Assembly (NCBI GenBank): GCA_002399785.1
Contig: DHEH01000010.1
Coordinates: 199,365-205,760 of the forward strand
DNA: 6,396 nucleotides
Origin: Caryophanales bacterium UBA4855
GTDB lineage: Bacteria; Bacillota_I; Bacilli_A; RFN20; CAG-826
Direction: 5' to 3'
The position numbers and the translations under genes were made by a program. The notes beneath the pieces were generated by a model, which saw only the letters and a list, made by a program, of their open reading frames with translations, did no database searches and was not told the DNA's origin. Within the stretch, counting starts at the first letter, position 1; each line of letters opens with the position of its first letter. Of the stretch, positions 1-5,406 are shown piece after piece.

Positions 1-1
1 T

Positions 2-322
2 GAACGTCGTAACGATGATAATCGTTATTCGAACGATCGTAATTATGCTCCAAGAAGCAATTACAATAGAGATTCAAGAAATAACGATAGAAATGCCTAC
101 GGAGATCGTAATAGAAGCGATTACGGACCACGCAATTACGGAAATAGAGATGATCGAAGAACTGATTCTAACGGCGAAAATACACGTCGCGAATATCATA
201 AACCATATGATAGAGATAGAAACACATCATCTGATAGACCACGTAGAGATTATGATAGATCAAGAAATTATGGTCCACGCAGAGATTATGTAGACAAGAA
301 GCCTGATTCTAAAGATGAATAA
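2..322 (+). CDS. C-terminal tail of an unidentified Arg/Asn/Asp/Tyr-rich protein (5' end outside window)
   Basis: An open frame enters at base 2 and ends at TAA 320-322, giving 106 visible residues and no start codon that must be used. The peptide is almost entirely Arg, Asn, Asp, Tyr, Ser and Gly, with recurring short motifs such as NYGPR, RRDY and YAPR. It has no hydrophobic core, so it is very probably disordered and basic/polar. Near the end PRRDY recurs 12 residues apart. The reading frame is chosen because it is coherent, runs from the edge to a stop overlapping the next gene, and looks like known RNA-binding tails. Such tails are known on DEAD-box RNA helicases, RluB-type pseudouridine synthases and other RNA-binding proteins of Firmicutes. 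The catalytic or folded part is not visible, so the family cannot be assigned. The stop lies 8 bases inside the following membrane-protein gene, which implies co-transcription. Confidence 0.75.
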   Translation, partial: ERRNDDNRYSNDRNYAPRSNYNRDSRNNDRNAYGDRNRSDYGPRNYGNRDDRRTDSNGENTRREYHKPYDRDRNTSSDRPRRDYDRSRNYGPRRDYVDKKPDSKDE

Positions 323-878
323 AACAAAAAGTTTAATTTTTCATATTTCATATAGTGCAGTCCTAAGTGCCCTAGTTTTTGTTACGACATTTTTTGTTCA
401 CATCACCTATCCTAATGGCGCCGGATATTTCAATATTGGAGACGCTATTATAATATTCTCTTCGATATTCTTTGGACCAATTGAAGGGGTCTTTGCAGGG
501 GTTTTTGGAAGTTTGCTTGCTGATTTAGCAAGTGGATATGTTCAGTTTATTCCATTCACAATCGTTGCAAAAGGTCTAGAAGCTGTAGTGTGTTTTACTT
601 TGTTTTATATATTAAGAAAAACAAAATATATTAAATTTATATCAATGTTTATTTCTCCACTATTTATGGTTTTAATATATTTTGTTTCTTATTATTTATT
701 ATTTGGTATCGAGTACGCTTTTGTTTCCTCACCATACGATATTTTACAAGGTGAATTAGGCGGAATATTTGCTTTAATTCTCTACATTTCATTTAATAAA
801 TTACATCTACCATACAGAATAAATTTTGACGTCAAAAAAAGACAAGAAAATACTGTTTCAAATCAAAAACCCCTGTAA
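315..878 (+). CDS. ECF transporter S component (substrate-binding membrane subunit), substrate unknown
   Basis: This 187-residue, strongly hydrophobic protein has about five to six membrane segments (roughly residues 9-30, 42-62, 64-76, 78-100, 107-131 and 143-162) and a short basic/polar tail. GYFNIGD (37-43), a small-residue-rich segment ending ADLASGY (69-75) and the stretch FTIVAKGLEA (81-90) match the pattern of the ECF_trS family (PF07155 type, which includes HmpT-like proteins). S components bind a vitamin or precursor in the cytoplasmic membrane and share an energizing module (EcfA, EcfA', EcfT) that is normally encoded elsewhere; none is seen here. The substrate cannot be read from the sequence; a thiamine precursor, riboflavin or another vitamin are all possible. 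ATG 315 is the only plausible start. It has no good Shine-Dalgarno at normal distance (only AAGAAG about 13 bases upstream) and overlaps the upstream stop, which suggests translational coupling. No promoter of its own is evident, and a terminator follows 22 bases after the stop. Confidence 0.85.
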   Translation: MNKTKSLIFHISYSAVLSALVFVTTFFVHITYPNGAGYFNIGDAIIIFSSIFFGPIEGVFAGVFGSLLADLASGYVQFIPFTIVAKGLEAVVCFTLFYILRKTKYIKFISMFISPLFMVLIYFVSYYLLFGIEYAFVSSPYDILQGELGGIFALILYISFNKLHLPYRINFDVKKRQENTVSNQKPL

Positions 879-887
879 ATCCCCATT

Positions 888-899
888 ATTTTATAAAAT
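888..899. repeat. 12-bp perfect AT palindrome beside the terminator
   Basis: ATTTTATAAAAT reads the same on both strands and sits directly next to the terminator stem. It supplies the A-rich flank on the plus strand and the U-rich tail for minus-strand transcripts. It is most simply part of the bidirectional terminator; no separate role can be supported. Confidence 0.5.
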
Positions 900-928
900 A
901 AGGTCTTGAGCTTAACTCAAGACCTTTT
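900..928. terminator. Bidirectional intrinsic terminator between convergent genes
   Basis: AAGGTCTTGAG (900-910) pairs perfectly with CTCAAGACCTT (916-926) around a five-base loop, CTTAA. On the plus strand the stem is followed by TTAGTTTATTTATT, so it can end the ECF S-component transcript. On the minus strand it is followed by ATTTTATAAAAT, so it can end the glgB-glgP transcript six bases after the glgP stop codon. It lies in the 53-base gap between two converging genes, exactly where a shared terminator is expected. The tails are interrupted T-runs, so efficiency may differ between the two directions. Confidence 0.88.
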
Positions 929-931
929 AGT

Positions 932-3352
932 TTATTTATTATTAAAATCGACTTTTCTTAAATGCCAGATATCACGATTATATTCTTCAATAGTTCTATC
1001 GCTAGAGAAATAACCAGATTCAGCAATATTTATAACAACTGACTTACACCAAGCATCACGATCTAAATAATAAGTTTCAATTTTGCTCGAAGCATCGAGA
1101 TAGCTATCAAAATCTTTTAATATCATATATTCATCATTACGATTCATAACTTCATTAAAGATTCCTCTAAACCTATCGCTAACACCTTCGCACCATGGAC
1201 CATTAAATAATGAATCTAAAACTCTTCTAATCTTTTTATCGGAATTGTAAATATTCCAAGGATCATATGATCCATTATGATTAATTTTCTCAACATCCTT
1301 TACTTTAAGGCCAAAGATAAATGAATTTTCGTCTCCAACTCGTTCATTGATTTCGACGTTAGCACCATCAAGAGTTCCTAAAGTCAAAGCTCCATTCATC
1401 ATAAACTTCATATTACTTGTTCCGCTAGCTTCTTTTCCGGCAAGAGAAATTTGTTCACTAACATCAGTAGCAGGAATAATTAATTCAGCTAAACTAACCC
1501 CATAATTCTCCATGAAAACAATTTTCATATACTTACTAATTTCAGGATCGTTATTAATAACTTTAGCAACAGCATTAATTAAAGTAATAATTTCTTTAGC
1601 AAAAACATAGCTTGGAGCGGCTTTAGCGCCAAAAACAAAAGTATGTGGGAACATCTTAAAATCAGGATTATTTTTAAGTTCGAAATAATAATGCATAATT
1701 CTAAAAACGTTCATTAATTGACGTTTATAAGCATGAAGTCTCTTTATTTGCGTATCAACAATTGAATGAGTATCAATCTTAATTCCGTATTGTTTCTCAA
1801 CATAAGAAGCAAATTTAATCTTATTTTGATGTTTAATTGCTCTAAGTTCATTATAAACTGCTTTATCATCTTGATAATCTTTAAATTTAACCATCTCCAA
1901 AGGTTGTCTAATCCAAGTATCACCAATCTTATGAGTAATTAAAGAAGCTAAATCAGGATTTGCATACATCAACCACCTTCTATGAGTAACACCATTCGTT
2001 TTATTATTAAACTTTTCTGGGAAATATTTATAGAAATATTTGAAAGTCACTGTTTCAAGAATGCCAGTATGAATTGCTGCAACACCATTTACAGAATAAC
2101 AAGCAACAATTGCTAAATTAGTCATTCTTACAAAACCATCTTTAATAATTTGCATATTATCAAATTCAAGTTCGTTTACTTCGTTTTTATTCATCCAATC
2201 GATAAAACGACGATTAATTTCTTCAATAATCATATAACAACGTGGAATAAGTTGTTTTATATAATCTACTGGCCATTTTTCAAGAGCTTCTGGCATAACA
2301 GTATGATTCGTGTAAGCGATACAATGTGTAACTTGATACCAAGCATCATCCCAACCGTAACCATATTCATCAATAAGTAATCTCATTAATTCAGGAATAG
2401 CTAAAATTGGGTGAGTATCATTGAGTTGAAAAACACACTTCTTATAGAAATTATCTAGAGTTTTATATCTTCTTAAATGACCTCTAATGGCACTTTGTAA
2501 ACCAGCACTAACAAAGAAATATTGTTGACGTAATCTAAGTAATTTACCATGTTCAGTAGTGTCATCAGGATATAAACCATGACTTAATTCATTTAATGTC
2601 TCCAAATATTCATCAAAAGTTTGTCCGCTCATTAAATTGTCTTCACTAGGTTGAGCACTCCATAATCTTAAAGTGTTAGCTGTGCCGTTTTGATATCCAT
2701 CGATATAAACATCATATGGACAGGCTCTTACTGTTGTGGCGTTAACAGTTCTAATTCCGTATCCACCTTCAGGTTTTAAATAAGTTTCGGCGTTTCCATA
2801 GAAATTAACATTACAACTATGTTTTGGTTTTCTGACTTCCCAAACGAAACCATTACTTAACCATTGATCTGGAAGTTCAATTTGATTTTCATTGATAATT
2901 TTTTGTTTAAAGAAACCATATTCGTAACGAATACAATTTCCATTTCCTGGATAGCCAAGACTTGCTAAAGAATCTAAAAAACAAGCAGCTAAACGGCCTA
3001 AACCACCATTACCAAGTCCGGCATCATCTTCCATATCTTCAAGTTCACCAATATCAATTCCTAAATCAGCTAAACCTTCTTTACAAATATTAAAAATTCT
3101 AAGATTCATCATATTATTGGTAAGTAATCTACCGATTAAGAACTCCATACTAAAATAAAACAATTGTTTATCTTCAGTATCATTAACATATTGACGTGTA
3201 TTACGCCATATAGTACCTGAATAATCTCTAACCAACTCCCCCAAAATATCATATTTTTCATAAACATGAGCATCTTTAGGATCTTTACCATATTTAGCAG
3301 TAAGACGGTCAAGATAAATTTTCTCAAATTCTTTTTTATTATTGAATAACAT
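932..3352 (-). CDS. glgP: Glycogen/maltodextrin phosphorylase (GT35)
   Basis: The enzyme phosphorolyses alpha-1,4-glucan chain ends in the cytoplasm, releasing glucose-1-phosphate with pyridoxal phosphate as cofactor. With the ATG at 3352 the protein has 806 residues, normal for bacterial GlgP/MalP. Family landmarks occur in order: the glycine-rich loop GLGNGGLGRLAAC (112-124), QLNDTHP (309-315), NHTVMPEALEKWP (about 349-361), NGVTHRRWL (453-461), IKRLHAYKRQ (536-545) and EASGTSNMK (641-649). The last contains the PLP-binding lysine, Lys649 (codon 1408-1406). No key residue appears to be missing. A TTG six bases upstream (3358) would add two residues, but AGGAG (3361-3365) lies only 2 bases from it and 8 bases from the ATG, so ATG is preferred. 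The gene follows glgB by 26 bp with no promoter or terminator between, so it is in the glgB operon; the stop is TAA. Glycogen versus maltodextrin preference cannot be told from sequence, though pairing with glgB favours glycogen. Confidence 0.97.
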   Translation of the reverse strand: MLFNNKKEFEKIYLDRLTAKYGKDPKDAHVYEKYDILGELVRDYSGTIWRNTRQYVNDTEDKQLFYFSMEFLIGRLLTNNMMNLRIFNICKEGLADLGIDIGELEDMEDDAGLGNGGLGRLAACFLDSLASLGYPGNGNCIRYEYGFFKQKIINENQIELPDQWLSNGFVWEVRKPKHSCNVNFYGNAETYLKPEGGYGIRTVNATTVRACPYDVYIDGYQNGTANTLRLWSAQPSEDNLMSGQTFDEYLETLNELSHGLYPDDTTEHGKLLRLRQQYFFVSAGLQSAIRGHLRRYKTLDNFYKKCVFQLNDTHPILAIPELMRLLIDEYGYGWDDAWYQVTHCIAYTNHTVMPEALEKWPVDYIKQLIPRCYMIIEEINRRFIDWMNKNEVNELEFDNMQIIKDGFVRMTNLAIVACYSVNGVAAIHTGILETVTFKYFYKYFPEKFNNKTNGVTHRRWLMYANPDLASLITHKIGDTWIRQPLEMVKFKDYQDDKAVYNELRAIKHQNKIKFASYVEKQYGIKIDTHSIVDTQIKRLHAYKRQLMNVFRIMHYYFELKNNPDFKMFPHTFVFGAKAAPSYVFAKEIITLINAVAKVINNDPEISKYMKIVFMENYGVSLAELIIPATDVSEQISLAGKEASGTSNMKFMMNGALTLGTLDGANVEINERVGDENSFIFGLKVKDVEKINHNGSYDPWNIYNSDKKIRRVLDSLFNGPWCEGVSDRFRGIFNEVMNRNDEYMILKDFDSYLDASSKIETYYLDRDAWCKSVVINIAESGYFSSDRTIEEYNRDIWHLRKVDFNNK

Positions 3353-3360
3353 ATGCAAAT

Positions 3361-3365
3361 CTCCT
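3361..3365 (-). promoter_or_regulatory. Ribosome binding site of glgP, deciding its start
   Basis: Read on the minus strand, the sequence is AGAGAGGAG followed by ATTTGCAT and then ATG. The AGGAG core is 8 bases from the ATG at 3352 but only 2 bases from the in-frame TTG at 3358. Normal spacing is about 5-9 bases, so the ATG is the likely start. Confidence 0.85.
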
Positions 3366-3378
3366 CTCTTTTCTAAAA

Positions 3379-5280
3379 TTATTCGTCAATATACTTAAAG
3401 TAACAAGCAGCAAATCCGGCTAATTTAATTGTTAATTTATAAGGTTTTCCATCACAACCAGGTTCTGTTGTGTGAATTGGAACTCCGTTATAAGCATTGC
3501 TCCCACCATAAACATCTTTATCAGTGTTTAAGATCTCTTCATAAAGACCTTTTCTAGTAAATCCAATATCGTAATTTTCATAATAATTTGATGTCATATT
3601 AAAGACAGCAATAATATGAGAATTACCAACACGACGTTCAAAAGCAAAAACAGAGTCGCTAGAATTATCAACCATCAACCAATCAAAGTGAACTGGATTA
3701 TATTCTTCAACATGAAGAGCATCTTCGGCTTTATAAATTAAATTTAAATCACGAATTAAACGCGAAACAGAATCGTGTTTTGGAAATTTTTTCAACTCCC
3801 AAGAAATAGATTTTGTTTCGTTCCATTCATCCCAACTTGCTAATTCATTACCCATGAAGTTTAGTTTCTTTCCAGGATGAGCAAATTGATAAGCATATAA
3901 ATTTCTAATCAAATAGAAATGTTGATCATAATCTCCCCACATTTTATTTAAAATTGTTCCCTTACCATGAACCACTTCATCGTGACTAAGTGGAAGCATG
4001 AAGTTCTCACTAAAGAAATAAGCCATTGAGAATGTAATTTTGTTATGATCGTATTTTTTATAAACTGGATCAAGTCCATAATAATCAAGCGTATCATTCA
4101 TCCAACCTAAATCCCATTTATAATCGAAGCCTAAACCATTCCGTTCGGTTGGTTTAGTAACTCCACTAAAATCAGTAGAATCTTCAGCAATCATCATAAC
4201 GTCATTATGTACGATATGAATTTTACCATTCAATCTCTTAATAAATTCAGTAGCACCAACATTTTCTCCATTTGCTTTATTGCCATCCCAATAAACAACA
4301 TTAGAAATAGCATCGCATCTAATTCCATCAAAATGGAAATATTCAATAAAGAAATTCATGGCTGACATCAAGAAACTTCTGACAGGATCTTTTCCTAAAT
4401 CAAAGTTGAGCGATCCCCACGAATTATACATATGTTCATTAGAATATTCATATAAACAAGTTCCATCATATTTAGCTAAAGCCCATGGATCCGTAGCAAA
4501 ATGGACAGGAGCAAAATCAAGAATTACACCTAATCCAGCTTGATGTAATCTATCAATAAATGACATCAATTGCATTGGATTACCATAACGACTATCAACA
4601 CTATAAAAACTAGTAGCTTGATATCCCCAACTTCCATCAAATGGATATTGGCAAATTGGCATTATTTCAATATGTGTAAAACCTAATTCTTTAACATAAG
4701 GTATTAAGTAATCTGCAATTTCTTCATAACTTAAATTACGGCCATCAATTTTGCCTTTCCAGCTTCCTAAATGCATTTCATAAATTGATACTGGAGCATC
4801 AAAATTTCTTGTTCTTGAATCTAAAAATGGACGATCGTGCCAAATAAATCCTTCAACATTAAACAATCTTGAGCAACTTCCTGGACGATATTCACTGAAG
4901 AAAGCATATGGATCAGCTTTATCAACATAATCACCATTTGCATTTTTAAAATGATATTTATAAAAAGCATAATTATGTAAACCAGGAATAAATATTTCCC
5001 ATACACCACATTCATCAACTTTATTCATTTTATGAACGCTTGTATTCCAATTATTAAAATCACCTATAATGCTAACATCATCTGCAGCAGGAGCATAAAG
5101 TCTAAAAACAACACCTTCAACCATCACCTTAGCTTTAGATTTCTTAGATTTTGTTGGATCTTTTTTAAGAGGCACAAGAATATCTTGCATTACCTCTTGT
5201 TTAACGAAGTGCGCACCAAAATACTTGAAAGCCTCAATTGTTTGGCCCATCAAGAAATCATAAAGGATACCATAAGCCAT
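3379..5280 (-). CDS. glgB: 1,4-alpha-glucan (glycogen) branching enzyme, GH13
   Basis: GlgB cuts an alpha-1,4-glucan chain and rejoins it through an alpha-1,6 bond, creating branches; it acts in the cytoplasm. The 633 residues show a short N-terminal segment with YFGAH (20-24), a CBM48/early-set domain (about 52-140, with FRLYAP and VSIIGDFNNWN), the GH13 barrel (about 160-520) and a C-terminal beta domain. Conserved regions are intact: region I DFAPVH (255-260), region II GIRCDAIS with nucleophile Asp323, region III IAEDST with acid/base Glu366, and region IV LSHDEVVHGK with Asp434. FDYKWDLGWMNDTL (385-398) is typical of branching enzymes. A Lys-rich stretch (about 39-51) lies between YFGAH and the CBM48 domain. 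The N1 domain of longer GlgB forms is absent. ATG 5280 is supported by AGAGG at 5288-5292, 7 bases upstream; the stop is TAA. The gene has its own promoter and is co-transcribed with glgP. Confidence 0.97.
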   Translation of the reverse strand: MAYGILYDFLMGQTIEAFKYFGAHFVKQEVMQDILVPLKKDPTKSKKSKAKVMVEGVVFRLYAPAADDVSIIGDFNNWNTSVHKMNKVDECGVWEIFIPGLHNYAFYKYHFKNANGDYVDKADPYAFFSEYRPGSCSRLFNVEGFIWHDRPFLDSRTRNFDAPVSIYEMHLGSWKGKIDGRNLSYEEIADYLIPYVKELGFTHIEIMPICQYPFDGSWGYQATSFYSVDSRYGNPMQLMSFIDRLHQAGLGVILDFAPVHFATDPWALAKYDGTCLYEYSNEHMYNSWGSLNFDLGKDPVRSFLMSAMNFFIEYFHFDGIRCDAISNVVYWDGNKANGENVGATEFIKRLNGKIHIVHNDVMMIAEDSTDFSGVTKPTERNGLGFDYKWDLGWMNDTLDYYGLDPVYKKYDHNKITFSMAYFFSENFMLPLSHDEVVHGKGTILNKMWGDYDQHFYLIRNLYAYQFAHPGKKLNFMGNELASWDEWNETKSISWELKKFPKHDSVSRLIRDLNLIYKAEDALHVEEYNPVHFDWLMVDNSSDSVFAFERRVGNSHIIAVFNMTSNYYENYDIGFTRKGLYEEILNTDKDVYGGSNAYNGVPIHTTEPGCDGKPYKLTIKLAGFAACYFKYIDE

Positions 5281-5287
5281 ATATATA

Positions 5288-5292
5288 CCTCT
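5288..5292 (-). promoter_or_regulatory. Ribosome binding site of glgB
   Basis: On the minus strand AAAGAGG is followed by TATATAT and the ATG at 5280. The AGAGG core is 7 bases from the start codon, within a run of A residues that should leave the leader unstructured. It supports the chosen glgB start. Confidence 0.8.
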
Positions 5293-5316
5293 TTTTTTAT
5301 TACTTTAATTTTATCA

Positions 5317-5333
5317 AAATAGTTGCACTATTT
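5317..5333. repeat. 7-3-7 inverted repeat across the predicted glgB transcription start
   Basis: AAATAGT (5317-5323) and ACTATTT (5327-5333) are perfect inverted copies around TGC. The repeat overlaps three bases of the predicted -10 box, and its centre (5325) is next to the expected transcription start at about 5324. A repressor bound here would block initiation, so it is a candidate operator; no regulator family can be named from it. In AT-rich DNA a 7-bp inverted repeat can arise by chance. Confidence 0.4.
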
Positions 5334-5359
5334 ATATAAATATTTAAACGAATTCACAA
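5331..5359 (-). promoter_or_regulatory. Predicted sigma-A promoter of the glgB-glgP operon
   Basis: On the minus strand TTGTGA (5359-5354, 4/6 to TTGACA) is followed by 17 bases and TATAAA (5336-5331, 5/6 to TATAAT). The predicted start is near 5324, giving a leader of about 43 bases before the ATG at 5280. It lies in the 126-bp gap after the upstream GH13 gene, which has no strong terminator there, so glgB may be read both from this promoter and by readthrough. A weaker alternative -10 (TAAAAT, within GATAAAATT) lies closer to the gene. Confidence 0.65.
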
Positions 5360-5394
5360 AATATGAAAATATTTTCACGATTTATGAAAATAAT
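5353..5394. repeat. Two-copy imperfect 21-bp tandem repeat upstream of the glgB promoter
   Basis: Bases 5353-5373 and 5374-5394 are adjacent 21-bp units with 17 of 21 positions identical; both begin TTCAC and share TATGAAAATA (5362-5371 and 5383-5392). A period of 21 bp is two turns of B-DNA, so both copies present the same face of the helix. The first unit overlaps the predicted -35 box. This arrangement is typical of binding sites for a cooperatively acting regulator, but no regulator is encoded in the window. Confidence 0.6.
5364..5377. promoter_or_regulatory. Perfect 14-bp palindrome, candidate operator
   Basis: TGAAAATATTTTCA is identical on both strands. It fits the outer positions of the catabolite-responsive element pattern (TG.AA......CA) used by CcpA and related LacI-family regulators, but the characteristic central CG is replaced by TA. 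Its centre is about 47 bases upstream of the predicted glgB start, just behind the -35 box. It is formed partly by the junction of the two 21-bp repeat units. As a hairpin it would have only about five AT-rich pairs, too weak for a convincing terminator of the GH13 gene. Confidence 0.4.
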
Positions 5395-5406
5395 AATCAT
5401 TTCAAA

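Noticed and set aside
239..290. Repeated 16-bp blocks in the first gene as a CRISPR or mobile-element repeat.
   Set aside because: There are only two copies, in frame 36 bp apart, and they encode the same protein motif; this is low-complexity coding repetition.
15..293. A 92-codon plus-strand frame rich in Ile, Glu, Met and Thr.
   Set aside because: It is the shifted reading of the Arg/Asn/Asp/Tyr-rich tail gene; its composition comes from repeated GAT/AGA/AAT codons read out of frame, it has no ribosome site, and it overlaps the better-supported frame that ends at 322.
1744..1926. Minus-strand frames nested in the enzyme genes (also 3136-3327, 4821-5018, 6063-6263).
   Set aside because: They are frame-shifted shadows rich in Ile, Leu, Met and Asn within intact conserved genes.
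2150..2380. Short plus-strand frames inside the enzyme genes (also 4358-4543, 5468-5752, 6088-6270).
   Set aside because: All lie antisense to conserved enzyme coding sequence and show no features of real proteins; they are by-products of AT-rich codon use.
932..5280. Use of TGA for tryptophan (Mycoplasma-type code), suggested by the AT-richness.
   Set aside because: The two large enzymes read through full length with many TGG tryptophans at conserved positions and no in-frame TGA.
5032..5322. A 96-codon plus-strand frame spanning the glgB start and promoter, a possible antisense gene.
   Set aside because: It is antisense to conserved GlgB sequence, has no recognisable motif, and no ribosome site or promoter was identified for it.
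5364..5404. Palindromic TGAAA/TTTCA elements after the GH13 stop codon as a terminator.
   Set aside because: The possible stems are about five AT-only or nearly AT-only pairs with no G+C core, unlike the strong stem at 900-926; a regulatory or chance origin is more likely.
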